A DNA stretch of 64,000 nt, from positions 124,001-188,000 of the forward strand of contig NZ_CABVMM010000006.1 of assembly GCF_902499555.1 (NCBI RefSeq). Direction: 5' to 3'. The translations under genes and the position numbers were made by a program. The first letter of the stretch is position 1; each line of letters starts with the position of its first letter. Origin of the DNA: Mesonia oceanica (GTDB taxonomy: Bacteria > Bacteroidota > Bacteroidia > Flavobacteriales > Flavobacteriaceae). The notes under the pieces were generated by a model, which ran no database searches, was not told where the DNA came from, and saw only the letters and a program-made list of their open reading frames with translations. Below, in pieces: positions 1-9,919 of the stretch.

Positions 1-110
1 TAACTGAAAAATAGATTTTAATGAAATTAGAATCTGGAATACAGAAGATAGACATTATTGTACTGAACCTTAATCTACAATAACGAAACGATCTAAGTTC
101 TAAAATATAG

Positions 111-168
111 TAAACCGATCAACTCCATACTTTTTGATAAGCGGGAGATGATCGGTTTATTTTTTAAT
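111..168 (+). terminator. rho-independent terminator
   Basis: An 11-bp perfect stem (111-121 with 149-159) is followed by a T-rich run, read on the plus strand. It would end a gene lying left of the window and converging on poxB. The minus strand has a weaker T-tail, so it may also stop the poxB transcript. Confidence 0.7.
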
Positions 169-222
169 GTACCTCAAGATAAAGTTCCAGAGGTGAATAG
201 AAATTATTCTGATTTACTCTTT

Positions 223-1962
223 TTAAAAAAGCTCTTTTAGATATTTAAAGTTAGATTTAGCATTGTCAATAACCTCGGCAGTTCTTCCATTCAACATTAA
301 TTTACTCATACTTTTAGCAAAGCCTTTCATTTGTTCAAATTTAATTTCAGGAGGCATTGCCAGTGCAGCAGGATCGGTATAAATATTGACGAGTGCAGGA
401 CCTTTATGGGCAAAAGCTTCCTCAATGGCAAGCGCTACATCGGTCGATTTTTTAGCTTCCCAAGCTTTAATGTTCATGGCCGCTGCTAATTTTGCAAAAT
501 CCGGGTTATCCATATCCGTTTGCCAATCTGGATAACCTTCAACTTCCATTTCCAATTTCACCATTCCTAAACAACGGTTATTAAAAACGATAATTTTTAC
601 AGGAATTTTATACTGGCTAATGGTCATTAAATCACCTAAAAGCATGGTAAGTCCGCCGTCACCACAAAGCGCTACAACTTGTCGGTCGGGATGACCTAAG
701 CCGGCGCCCATAGCCATAGGCATTGCATTTGCCATCGAACCGTGATTAAATGAGCCTGTTAGGTATCTGTTTTTTCTTCCTTTTAAATAACGTGCCGCCC
801 ATACAGCAGACATTCCTGTATCTACGGTAAAAATAGCATCGTCTGTGGCCAATTTATCGATAAGCGAAGCGACATATTCAGGATGTATTTTTTCCTGTTC
901 ACTTTTTGCATCTACATAACTAGCATATTTTTCCTCTAAATCTTTATGTAACTCCCGCATTTCTTTTAAGTAGCTATCATCTGTCTTAGCAGTTATTTGC
1001 GGCAATAATGTGGTTAGCGTGTCTTTGATGCTTCCGTGATACCCATAATCTACTTTCGCCCTTCTTCCTATACGTTCAGGCTTCGTATCTATTTGTATGA
1101 TGATATTTTTTTCCGGAAGAAATTCAGTATAAGGAAAATCGGTTCCCAATAACAACAATACCTCAGCTTCGTGCATCGACTTAAAGCCAGATTTGTTACC
1201 CAATAATCCGTTAAGGCCTACTGCATAATCATTATCTTCTTTATCAAAGAAAATTTTTCCGCGAAAGCTAAAGCCCAATGGAGCATTTAGTTTTTCTGCC
1301 AAGTGCATCACTTCTTGCTGAGCATCACGACAGCCGTGACCGGCGTAGAGCATTATTTTTTTATGACTATTAATTACTTCAGCGAGTTCTTTTATTTTTT
1401 CTTCAGAAGGAATAACTCTGGAATCGGTGAAATAGTTTTGTTCAGCGGTTGTTACTTCTTTAGCATCTGCGGAAGCGATATCGCCCGGTAAACCAACTAC
1501 TCCTACTCCTTTTTGTTGAATGGCGTGTTGAATGGCCGACTGGAATCCGTGAACCGCCTGAACGGGGGTATTGGCCATAAAACAATATTTGCTACAGTCG
1601 TCGAAAAGCTTGGTAACATTGGTTTCCTGAAAATTGTCCAGACCGAGTTTATCGGTAGTTACGGTTGAAGCAATGGCAATTACAGGATTTCCCGCGCGGT
1701 TGGCATCGTAAAGGCCATTTACCAGATGAACGTGTCCGGGGCCGCTACTTCCCATACAGCAACCAATTCCGTCAAGTTCAGCATCCATAGAAGCCGCATA
1801 GGCTCCCGCCTCTTCGTGCCTTACGTGTATCCATTGCAAACGCCCGTCCCTACGAACGGCGTCGTTCACAGGATTCAGGCTATCACCGGTTACGGCATAA
1901 ACTCTTTTGACACCGGCGTTTACCAGCATTTCCACTAAAATATCTGCAACATTTTTAGACAT
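223..1962 (-). CDS. poxB: pyruvate dehydrogenase (quinone) / pyruvate oxidase
   Basis: A thiamine-diphosphate enzyme of 579 aa, the usual PoxB length. It should convert pyruvate to acetate and CO2 and pass electrons to the membrane quinone pool. The N-terminal PYR domain has the catalytic glutamate in HEEAGAYAAS (about residue 50). A central FAD-binding-like domain follows. The C-terminal PP domain carries the TPP/Mg motif GDGGLTMLLGD ending in VFNN (about residues 430-460). The ATG start is directly preceded by an A/T-rich leader. It stands alone, with terminators on both sides. Acetolactate synthase-like enzymes share this fold, but the CMGSSGPGHVHLVNGLYDA segment and overall pattern fit PoxB best. 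Confidence 0.9.
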   Translation of the reverse strand: MSKNVADILVEMLVNAGVKRVYAVTGDSLNPVNDAVRRDGRLQWIHVRHEEAGAYAASMDAELDGIGCCMGSSGPGHVHLVNGLYDANRAGNPVIAIASTVTTDKLGLDNFQETNVTKLFDDCSKYCFMANTPVQAVHGFQSAIQHAIQQKGVGVVGLPGDIASADAKEVTTAEQNYFTDSRVIPSEEKIKELAEVINSHKKIMLYAGHGCRDAQQEVMHLAEKLNAPLGFSFRGKIFFDKEDNDYAVGLNGLLGNKSGFKSMHEAEVLLLLGTDFPYTEFLPEKNIIIQIDTKPERIGRRAKVDYGYHGSIKDTLTTLLPQITAKTDDSYLKEMRELHKDLEEKYASYVDAKSEQEKIHPEYVASLIDKLATDDAIFTVDTGMSAVWAARYLKGRKNRYLTGSFNHGSMANAMPMAMGAGLGHPDRQVVALCGDGGLTMLLGDLMTISQYKIPVKIIVFNNRCLGMVKLEMEVEGYPDWQTDMDNPDFAKLAAAMNIKAWEAKKSTDVALAIEEAFAHKGPALVNIYTDPAALAMPPEIKFEQMKGFAKSMSKLMLNGRTAEVIDNAKSNFKYLKELF

Positions 1963-2224
1963 AAACCTTAATTTTTAAAATAATTTTATCGTAATACTTA
2001 AACCATTAAAAATAGCATAATTTTTTATGGATTTTAGGCGGTTACAATTATTTAACTCCTTTTTAAAACTTAAAGAACTCATTCCCCCTATTTAATAAAG
2101 AAAAAACTGGTAGAATAACCAGATGAACGATGATGGGCAAGCTAGTTATTCTAAAAAGGAATATTTCTGAAAGTAAGCTATCGATAGTCCTTATCAACTA
2201 TCATAGAATTTTCATTAGCTATAT

Positions 2225-2249
2225 GCTAAAAACCTCCTAACATTAGGAG
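2225..2249 (-). terminator. terminator after the MtfA-like gene
   Basis: A 7-bp stem CTCCTAA/TTAGGAG (2234-2240 and 2243-2249) is followed on the minus strand by GGTTTTTAGC. It sits just downstream of the peptidase gene. The rest of the 1963-2306 gap holds small stems (5-7 bp near 2107-2145 and 2180-2200) but no gene I can support. Confidence 0.65.
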
Positions 2250-2306
2250 TTATTTAAAGAGTTTAAAAACAGCTTAAGAAACTATAGAGCTAATTTTAAG
2301 GTGTAG

Positions 2307-3086
2307 CTAAGAAGCTTTTTGTTTGGTATGAAAACACTGTTGAAGCATTCGGTACAATTCTGGGTGCTTCTTTTTCATTCGTTCAGGGTTTTCGAAAAAA
2401 TATTCAGAGGCGACGGCAAAAAATTCGGCCTCGTTGGTCCCTCCATAACGTCTTATATCAGATTGATCGATGTTGATTGCTTCCATCTCTTTATGAATGC
2501 GCTTTAGCCAAGGCATGACATAACGGTGTTCAATCAAACGTTCGGGGACTCCGTCTGTAACGCCATCCACTTTATCTATAAGATGAACAAACTCATGGAT
2601 GCCTGTATTATGCAAGTCTTTAGTTCTATCAAAACCTTCATGCAATGCTGTTCGGGATAAAATCATTTGGTGCTCAAATTGTCCGTTTCCTACCATTCCT
2701 GCAATAAAACGTTCTTTATTAGCAGCATCAAAATTCAAATCTTCATTAAAGTGGTCTGGATAAATTAAAACCGTACTTAAATTACTATAGTGCCATTCAC
2801 TAAAAGCAAATACCGGAATTACCGCACTTGCAGCAACCAACACAGTATCTAGATCGTCTATTTTAAAACCTACTCCCTCAATATAGGTTTCACTTAAGAA
2901 AGTCATCATACGTTGTTGAAATCGATTTTGCTCTGCGGCGGAAAGCTCTTTATAGAAATGAACATGAGTTGTTAAGAGCGTATGCCAATCTTTTGGAAAT
3001 TGTTCCTTTTTTCTAGAGCTTGTTTTCCTAAAAGCATAGATGCCAAACAAAATTAATAGGAATGCGAGAGATAATGCTAGTACCAT
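2307..3086 (-). CDS. MtfA-like zinc-dependent peptidase (M90 type)
   Basis: This 259-aa protein has one N-terminal membrane segment (about residues 2-20) and a basic stretch RKTSSRKKEQ, so the catalytic domain is probably membrane-tethered on the cytosolic side. The zinc motif HEFVH lies in GIHEFVHLIDKVDG, and a downstream EAEFFAVASEYFF supplies the likely third ligand, as in the MtfA/gluzincin-like family. In Escherichia coli, MtfA affects the glucose-PTS repressor Mlc; the flavobacterial role is unknown. It is a single-gene unit with its own terminator. The family call is firm; the physiological substrate is not known. Confidence 0.8.
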   Translation of the reverse strand: MVLALSLAFLLILFGIYAFRKTSSRKKEQFPKDWHTLLTTHVHFYKELSAAEQNRFQQRMMTFLSETYIEGVGFKIDDLDTVLVAASAVIPVFAFSEWHYSNLSTVLIYPDHFNEDLNFDAANKERFIAGMVGNGQFEHQMILSRTALHEGFDRTKDLHNTGIHEFVHLIDKVDGVTDGVPERLIEHRYVMPWLKRIHKEMEAINIDQSDIRRYGGTNEAEFFAVASEYFFENPERMKKKHPELYRMLQQCFHTKQKAS

Positions 3087-3130
3087 ATAGAATTTAAAAA
3101 GTAGTAAATCTAGTGAAATTGGTTTTTAAA

Positions 3131-3159
3131 CAAAAAAAAGATATTAAAAATAATATCTT
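3131..3159 (-). terminator. terminator after the SDR gene
   Basis: A 9-bp stem AAGATATTA/TAATATCTT (3138-3146 and 3151-3159) with an AAAA loop is followed on the minus strand by eight Ts. It is placed to stop transcription from the dehydrogenase gene. Confidence 0.75.
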
Positions 3160-3299
3160 TTAATAGCACGCTTTCAATCAACTACAAAATACTGTTTATT
3201 AATTAGTTATTTTATATTTAATTCAAAGAGAGGTAGTGACTATTCCAAAATCAGCAAATGTGAATAGCAAAATTGAAATTTCAATATATTCGACTTTGC

Positions 3300-3971
3300 T
3301 TATAAACTCTTCTTTTTAATGAGATTGATAAATTCTTCTTTTATACCATCACAAATAGAAACCGAATTATGGGTACAATTTTTTAAAACAACTGGATCAA
3401 AAGCGGTAATTTTTATTTTTGAAGGTTTAAATTCTTTACACTGCAACTGGGTAAACATATTTAACGCTGCTTTTGAAGTAGCATAAGCGGTCATACAATA
3501 ATTTGCGTAGCAGAAATCTTCATCCTTCATCTTATCAATATCTCCCAGAGCACTCGTGATATTAATAATACTCGGATCATCACTTTTCTCAAGCAGGGGT
3601 TTGAACAGTTGAATTATTCTTATAACCGCAAAGAGATTAGTCTCATAAACTTGTTTTACTTCATCGATAGTGATCTGTTCAATTTTTTGACCGAAACCAT
3701 TTGCAATTTCTGCATTATTAATCAGCAAATCCAATTTTCCAAATTTTGAATAAATCTGTGCTTTAAGTTCGGTTAAACATTCTAGAGCGGTAAAATCTGT
3801 TTTAACAAGTTTATAGTCGTTGAGTGCTCCTCCTTCTTCAGAAAGAATTTCATAGCTTTTTTTGCTCGCCGCAAGAATTACCTCATAGTCATGATTCAAC
3901 AAAATATTGGCAAAAGTTTTTCCTAACCCATTTCCTGCTTCCGTGACAACTGCTACCCTTTTAGATTTCAT
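3300..3971 (-). CDS. short-chain dehydrogenase/reductase (SDR)
   Basis: A 223-aa Rossmann-fold protein. The dinucleotide-binding glycine motif appears as TEAGNGLG near the N-terminus and the catalytic Tyr/Lys as YATSK (about residue 165), preceded by an ITSALG strand with the catalytic Ser. The usual NNAG motif reads NNAE, a mild departure. The substrate cannot be read from the sequence. It lies between the AraC-type regulator and the peptidase on the same strand. AraC regulators often neighbour SDR enzymes, and the regulator may control it, but that is inference. Confidence 0.85.
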   Translation of the reverse strand: MKSKRVAVVTEAGNGLGKTFANILLNHDYEVILAASKKSYEILSEEGGALNDYKLVKTDFTALECLTELKAQIYSKFGKLDLLINNAEIANGFGQKIEQITIDEVKQVYETNLFAVIRIIQLFKPLLEKSDDPSIINITSALGDIDKMKDEDFCYANYCMTAYATSKAALNMFTQLQCKEFKPSKIKITAFDPVVLKNCTHNSVSICDGIKEEFINLIKKKSL

Positions 3972-4089
3972 GACTTTTCATAATTATAATGTGCAAATTT
4001 AAGTATATACTTTTCAAAAAAGAATGATTCTACTTTAATGAATGACTTAAAAATTTTTACTATTTAACCGCAATATATGTTCCACTATT

Positions 4090-4980
4090 TTATTCAGATT
4101 GGCGAAATTTATTGGGGGTTGTACCACTCCACTTTTTAAAAAAACGTGTAAAATGAGTAGGTTCCTGAAAATTAAGACGGTATGCTATCTCGCCCACATC
4201 CAGACCTGAAAACTTCAATAAACTTTTACTTTCTAAAAGAAGTCTTTCCTGAATAATATCTTTTGCGCTTTTTCCGGTTAATTTCTTTACGGTAGTTGTA
4301 AGGTAATTTGGCGTAATATTCAATTTTTCAGCATAATCACTTACATTTTTGGTATCTACATACATTTTATCTACCAATATTTCAAATTTCTGAGTAATCA
4401 CCTGTGCTCTAGTCAGATGATTTTCGGTTGATTTATAACGCTCATAAACCGCTTTACAGTAATACAAAAACGACACCAACATTCCTTCAAGCATTTTTTC
4501 CTGATAAGGATGCGGATTTTGAAAAACCGAAAGTATTCTCTGGGCATCAAAATAGAGCGTATCATGTTCTTCTTTGGTAAGCATCAACAAGCTTCTTTCA
4601 GACATTTTTAAAAACGGAAAATCTTCGATCACATTATCAACCACATTCATTAAAAATTCTTTTCTGAACATGATATTAAAGCCAGCCATTTTTTCATCGC
4701 GAACCCAGGAAAAAACCTGTCCCGGTACCACAAACCACAGCGGATAATCCTCTAGCGTTAGCCAGTCTGTATTTAGATTTAACTTACTTTCACCCACATA
4801 GCTTAACAGCCCAATTTGGTAAAATCCTTGCCTGTAAGGAGGCATACATCGCCGTGAAGATGGCTCTAACCGCTCTAAAGAATAGACATCAAAATTAGGA
4901 ATATGGCTTCTGTGAGGAAAGCCCATTGCCTCATTAAGATCATTGCTGGTTTCATAAACCGGAATTACAGTTGGGGTCAT
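4090..4980 (-). CDS. AraC-family transcriptional regulator
   Basis: A 296-aa protein with an N-terminal sensing domain (about 1-180) and a C-terminal AraC double helix-turn-helix (about 195-294). The first helix pair is in VSDYAEKLNITPNYL; the second is in GEIAYRLNFQEPTHFTRFFK, followed by the usual GTTPNKFRQ end. It lies immediately downstream of the efflux operon on the same strand, with a gap of about 170 bp, so it is a natural candidate regulator of that operon. Two matching promoter/upstream-site pairs at 11,171-11,232 and 11,771-11,832 could be its targets (inferred). Confidence 0.9.
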   Translation of the reverse strand: MTPTVIPVYETSNDLNEAMGFPHRSHIPNFDVYSLERLEPSSRRCMPPYRQGFYQIGLLSYVGESKLNLNTDWLTLEDYPLWFVVPGQVFSWVRDEKMAGFNIMFRKEFLMNVVDNVIEDFPFLKMSERSLLMLTKEEHDTLYFDAQRILSVFQNPHPYQEKMLEGMLVSFLYYCKAVYERYKSTENHLTRAQVITQKFEILVDKMYVDTKNVSDYAEKLNITPNYLTTTVKKLTGKSAKDIIQERLLLESKSLLKFSGLDVGEIAYRLNFQEPTHFTRFFKKWSGTTPNKFRQSE

Positions 4981-5149
4981 CGTATAAAAGTATTAAATAA
5001 TGACCTAAATGATATTTTTTTTAAATCTAAATTATCTTCTCTATACAAAAAAAACTTATTTAACGGATTGATATTTAACTTTACACCAATAATTTATAGC
5101 TTATTAAATCGTTCTTTTTTTGAACCGATTTTTGAATATAATTATCGGC

Positions 5150-6619
5150 TTACCTGGAACTTGTATCTTCTTTTTTCATCTTTTCAAACTTCGTATTTAC
5201 CTCATCTGCAGAAACAACTTCCCATCCCCCACCTAAAGCTTTATAAATAGCAATGAGGGAAGTTGCTGAAGAAATTTCACTCTCCGCCAAAGAATTTTCA
5301 GACTGAAGTAAAGTATTGTCTGCACTTAGATAATCAATAAAACTGTCTAAACCTGCATTGTAACGCTGCCTGGCAAATTGTGCTGCGCTCGCACTTGCCT
5401 CAGAAGAAACTTTTAATATTTCCCTTCGCTGCAATTCATTTGAATAATTGGCCAGTGCAGTTTTAATTTCTTCCAGACCTTCTAATACTGCTTTTTCGTA
5501 TTGATTGATTGCTGCTAAAGTTAAGGCATCATTTTGTTTGATTTGCTGCTTTACCCTTCTTAGGTTGAATGCTGCCCAACTTATTGTAGGCATAACGCTC
5601 CACGTAAAAGATTCCCTGCTTCCAAAATTGGCAAAATCAACCGCCGAAAACCCTATAGAACCTCCAAACTGAATTTTAGGATAAAGCTCTGCAACAGAAA
5701 GATTATACTGGGAAATCTGTATTTGCAACCTAGCTTCTGCCCTCCTAACATCCGGTCTGCGACGTAACAATTCATTAAGATCTCCCAGCGCTACCGAGTT
5801 TGGAAGACTAGGTAAGGGTTGCTGGTTGACTACTTCTGTCTCTAGGTTGCCAGGTTTCTCACCTATCAAAACACTTAAACTGTTTTTTAAAGCTTCTAGG
5901 CGTGCTTTTAAAGGCGGAATGGTAGCTCTCGTATTTTCTAATTGTGCGCTCGCCCGTAAAACATCCAGACTGTTGCTAGTACCGGCTTCAGATAATTGAA
6001 CTGTGAGATCATAAGTGTCTTGTTGTCCTTTTACATTGCGATTGGCTATGTCCAAAAGATACTGTGTACCTCGTAATTCCATATAATTATTAGCTACTTC
6101 AGCAAAAATACTCACATAAATACCGTACATATCTGCGAGAGCTAACTGACTGTTAGCATATGCTCCTTTAATTCGGTTAGAAACCCGTCCAAACAAATCT
6201 GCTTCCCAAAAAGCATCAAAACTGCTATTATAACTACTGTAGGTAGGGTTACTTCCCGCCACAAACACATTTTCTCCCAGGCGTATTCTTGTATAATCGC
6301 CATTAGCAGTTACGGTAGGTAAACGATCAAATTTTGTTTCTTTTAAAAAAGCGCGCGAAGCATAGAAATTTGCCACGGCCGAATTAATATCTAAATTGTT
6401 TTTTCTCGCTCTTGATATTAAGGTATCTAAAACAGGATCATTAAATTTTGACCACCAATGCTCTATTATTTTTGAAGTTGTAAATATTGAATCAGCAAGT
6501 TCTTTGCGTAAAAAATCATTCTGCAATTCTGTTTTGGACTGAATATTAAAATCCCGTTTTGTCATCCCACAAGACAACAGTAAAAACGAAAATAAGGTTA
6601 TTAAAATCAGATTTTTCAT
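5150..6619 (-). CDS. outer-membrane efflux lipoprotein (TolC/OprM/NodT family)
   Basis: The 489-aa outer-membrane channel of the tripartite pump. A lipoprotein signal is clear: a hydrophobic N-terminus ending in LLLSC, with Cys17 as the lipidation site. Two OEP repeats follow with the long coiled-coil helices of the family (for example RRPDVRRAEARLQIQISQYN in the second half). It is the last gene of the efflux operon, starting 29 bp after the pump gene. The C-terminus is lysine-rich and poorly conserved. Confidence 0.9.
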   Translation of the reverse strand: MKNLILITLFSFLLLSCGMTKRDFNIQSKTELQNDFLRKELADSIFTTSKIIEHWWSKFNDPVLDTLISRARKNNLDINSAVANFYASRAFLKETKFDRLPTVTANGDYTRIRLGENVFVAGSNPTYSSYNSSFDAFWEADLFGRVSNRIKGAYANSQLALADMYGIYVSIFAEVANNYMELRGTQYLLDIANRNVKGQQDTYDLTVQLSEAGTSNSLDVLRASAQLENTRATIPPLKARLEALKNSLSVLIGEKPGNLETEVVNQQPLPSLPNSVALGDLNELLRRRPDVRRAEARLQIQISQYNLSVAELYPKIQFGGSIGFSAVDFANFGSRESFTWSVMPTISWAAFNLRRVKQQIKQNDALTLAAINQYEKAVLEGLEEIKTALANYSNELQRREILKVSSEASASAAQFARQRYNAGLDSFIDYLSADNTLLQSENSLAESEISSATSLIAIYKALGGGWEVVSADEVNTKFEKMKKEDTSSR

Positions 6620-6648
6620 AATTTATATTTGAATTATTGTTGAGCTTT

Positions 6649-9600
6649 TTAATTTTTCTGTTTTTTTGATCTGGTTGTCCATTTCCGTCCTAGGTAATAA
6701 AATACAGGAGTAAGAAAAATTCCAAATAGCGTAACACCCAACATTCCGCTAAATACAGCAATACCTAAAGAGACACGCAATTCTGCACCTGCGCCGGTAG
6801 CGATTGCAAGCGGCACAACACCTAATATAAAAGCCATTGCTGTCATTAAAATAGGACGCAAACGCAATTTTGATGCTTCTATGACAGCTGTTTTTAAATC
6901 CTTCCCCTGGTCTTCTAGTTGCTTGGCAAACTCTACAATTAGAATAGCATTCTTACTCGCAAGCCCTACCAATACAATTAAACCTATCTGCACCATTATA
7001 TTATTATCTAATCCTGCCAGATCAATACCTATAATTGCCGATAACAAAACCATGGGTACAATAAAAATAACCGCCAAGGGAAGTATAAGACTTTCAAATT
7101 GAGCAGCTAATAGTAGAAATACAAAAACGACGGCAAGTAAAAACGCTATGCCCGCAGTACTTCCTGTTTGCTTTTCCTGATAGGCCAGTTCTGTCCACTC
7201 ATAAGAAATTCCCTGTGGTAAAATTTCATCGGCAAGTTGTTCCATACGGTCTAGTGCTTCTCCAGAGCTGTATCCCGGCGAAATATTACCATTTAATGCT
7301 GCCGCAGGATACAAATTATACCTGGGTATGCGAGAAGCTCCGGAAATATTTTGCTGGCGCGTAAACGTTCCCACAGGAACCATTTGAGCTTTATTATTAC
7401 GAACTTTGATCCGTGAGATGTCGTCCGGGGTTAATCGGTTAGGTGCATCGGCTTGGGCTGTAACCTGATAAGTTCTTCCCAAATAATTAAATTCATTTAC
7501 AAAAGCAGAACCCATATAAATTTCCAGCGATTGAAAAACATCACTCACATTTACTCCCAATTTTTCGGCCTTTACGCGGTCAATATCCAAATACAATTGC
7601 GGTGTTTGATCATTAAAAAATGTAAAAACGTTATTTAATATAGGATCTGCATTTGCCGCAGCGGCCAACGCATTCGTTGCTTTTACCAGCTCATCTGTTC
7701 CTAAATTTGACCTATCCTGAACCATCATTTTAAAACCGCCTGCATTTCCTATTCCCCGTACCGATGGCGGTGGAATCACAAAAACAATAGCATCATCAAT
7801 TTGGGCTAATTTGGCATTTACGGTTCCTAACAAGTCTTCATAACCCAGCTCTTTATCTTTACGGATATGAAAATCTTCAAGTGTTAAGAATACTGCTGCT
7901 GCATTGGAAGAATTTGTATTTGAAGCGGCATCAAATCCCGTAAAAGCCACAGCACTTTCAACGCCGTCAATAGCTAACCCTATATCCAGAACTTCTTTTA
8001 TAACTTTATCTGTTCGGGACAACGAGGATCCTGGTGGTAATTGTACCAGTGTAATAAAATATTGCTGATCCATAGCAGGTATAAATCCTTTTGGAACTCT
8101 TCCAAATTCAAATCCGGTAATTACTATCAATCCACCATAAACCACCAAAACGAGTATAGACGTTCTCAACAGTTTCTGAACGCTCTTACCATAATTAGCT
8201 GAAAGTTTTTCAATAAAATTATTAAAACCATTCCCTACGTATGAAAAAGGCCTGAGCACTAATAGTGTCTTTTTATTGGGATCTTTTACTTCATGACGCA
8301 TTAACAGCGCGGCCATCGCTGGACTTAAGGTTAAGGAGACAAATACAGAAATTGCTGTTGCTACGGCAATCGTCATTCCAAATTGTTTGTAAAACTGCCC
8401 CGAAATGCCTTCTAAAAAAGCCGTGGGAATAAAAACTGCAATCAATACCAATCCTATTGCTACTAATGCTCCTCCTACTTCATCCATTGTTTTTACGGCT
8501 GCTTCTTTGGGCGAAAGTCCTTTGGCCAAATAACGCTCCATATTTTCCACTACCACAATGGCATCATCTACCACAATACCAATGGCGAGCACTAGACCAA
8601 AAAGTGTAAGGTTATTGAGGGAAAACCCTATGGCATCCATAACCGCAAATGTTCCTATAAGAGATACGGGAATGGCTAAAATGGGAATAATAGCTGCTCT
8701 CCAGGATTGTAAAAACAATAAAATAACCAGTACCACCAGTAGAATGGCTTCAAAGATGGTGTGATACACTTCATCAACAGATTTCTGTATAAACTCGGTG
8801 GGGTTATAAGCAATTTTATATTCAAGATCCTCCGGAAAACTTTTTGAAAGTTCTTGCATTCTTGACTTAATTTCAGCGGCAGTTTCTAACGCATTTCCTC
8901 CAGGTTGCTGAAAAACAGGCATAGCAATAGCAGGATCTTTTCCTAAATATCCTTTAGTAGCATAATTTTGAGCTCCCAATTCTACACGGCCAACATCTTT
9001 AACCTGTACAATTCTACCACCTTCCTCAGCCTTTACAATCACATTCTCAAATTGCTCAATGCTTACCAGTTTACCTTGAGTTTGTATGTTAATTTCAAAA
9101 GCTGACTGGCTTCTGGAAGGTAACGTATTTAGTGTTCCACTTGCGATTTGTACATTCTGAGCTCGAAGCGCTGCAACCACTTCTCCTGCGGTCATATCTA
9201 AACTTGCTATTTTAGAGGGATCCAGCCAAATACGCATGGCATATTCTGCAGCTCCAAAAATCTGTATGTCTCCAATTCCCTTAATACGTGCCAGTTCATC
9301 CTTTAACTGTAGCGTGGCGTAATTCCCCATATAGGTCTGGTCATAGGTTTTATTAGGAGAATACATATTTACCACCATCAATATGTCTGGGGATATTTTT
9401 TTAGTCGTAATTCCCAGTCTCCGCGAAGCTTCCGGTAAGCGTGGTTGTGCAATAGCCACACGGTTTTGCACCTGCACCTGCGCCTTGTCAAGATCTGTTC
9501 CCAGTTCAAAAGCAATTTGAACGATTACCCTTCCATCTGCAGATGATTGTGAGGTCATATAGAGCATTCCCTCTACCCCATTAATCTCTTTTTCAAGGGG

Positions 9601-9795
9601 TGCAGCCACCGTTTCCGAAAGTGTTTTAGCATTTGCACCAGGGTAAAGTGCTACTACTTCTACCGTAGGTGGTGCTACATCCGGAAACTGAGATATGGGT
9701 AAGGATACGTAAGCAAGTCCTCCTACAATAAGAATGAGCACACTCAGTACTGCAGCAAATATGGGTCTCTTTATAAAAATGTGACTAAATTTCAT
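6649..9795 (-). CDS. AcrB/MexB-like RND multidrug efflux pump (HAE1)
   Basis: The 1048-aa inner-membrane proton-driven pump has the standard HAE1 length and start (MKFSHIFIKRPIFAAVLSVL). TM4 holds the proton-relay aspartate pair in GIVVDDAIVVVENMERYL. Two large periplasmic loops and two six-helix bundles are evident. It takes hydrophobic drugs from the periplasm or outer membrane leaflet and passes them to the channel. It follows the adaptor gene after 124 bp. The HAE1 type (drug export) differs from the metal-exporting HME pump in the island at 38,174-41,257. Confidence 0.93.
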   Translation of the reverse strand: MKFSHIFIKRPIFAAVLSVLILIVGGLAYVSLPISQFPDVAPPTVEVVALYPGANAKTLSETVAAPLEKEINGVEGMLYMTSQSSADGRVIVQIAFELGTDLDKAQVQVQNRVAIAQPRLPEASRRLGITTKKISPDILMVVNMYSPNKTYDQTYMGNYATLQLKDELARIKGIGDIQIFGAAEYAMRIWLDPSKIASLDMTAGEVVAALRAQNVQIASGTLNTLPSRSQSAFEINIQTQGKLVSIEQFENVIVKAEEGGRIVQVKDVGRVELGAQNYATKGYLGKDPAIAMPVFQQPGGNALETAAEIKSRMQELSKSFPEDLEYKIAYNPTEFIQKSVDEVYHTIFEAILLVVLVILLFLQSWRAAIIPILAIPVSLIGTFAVMDAIGFSLNNLTLFGLVLAIGIVVDDAIVVVENMERYLAKGLSPKEAAVKTMDEVGGALVAIGLVLIAVFIPTAFLEGISGQFYKQFGMTIAVATAISVFVSLTLSPAMAALLMRHEVKDPNKKTLLVLRPFSYVGNGFNNFIEKLSANYGKSVQKLLRTSILVLVVYGGLIVITGFEFGRVPKGFIPAMDQQYFITLVQLPPGSSLSRTDKVIKEVLDIGLAIDGVESAVAFTGFDAASNTNSSNAAAVFLTLEDFHIRKDKELGYEDLLGTVNAKLAQIDDAIVFVIPPPSVRGIGNAGGFKMMVQDRSNLGTDELVKATNALAAAANADPILNNVFTFFNDQTPQLYLDIDRVKAEKLGVNVSDVFQSLEIYMGSAFVNEFNYLGRTYQVTAQADAPNRLTPDDISRIKVRNNKAQMVPVGTFTRQQNISGASRIPRYNLYPAAALNGNISPGYSSGEALDRMEQLADEILPQGISYEWTELAYQEKQTGSTAGIAFLLAVVFVFLLLAAQFESLILPLAVIFIVPMVLLSAIIGIDLAGLDNNIMVQIGLIVLVGLASKNAILIVEFAKQLEDQGKDLKTAVIEASKLRLRPILMTAMAFILGVVPLAIATGAGAELRVSLGIAVFSGMLGVTLFGIFLTPVFYYLGRKWTTRSKKQKN

Positions 9796-9919
9796 AGTAT
9801 TATTTACAATTAGGATATAACATTCCCTTACCGCTTCTCAATACTCAAAAAAATGAAACTGAGAGCAATTAAAAGGTTTGCTTAAATTTTGTGATTACTG
9901 AATAAAGAAGTAATCCGGT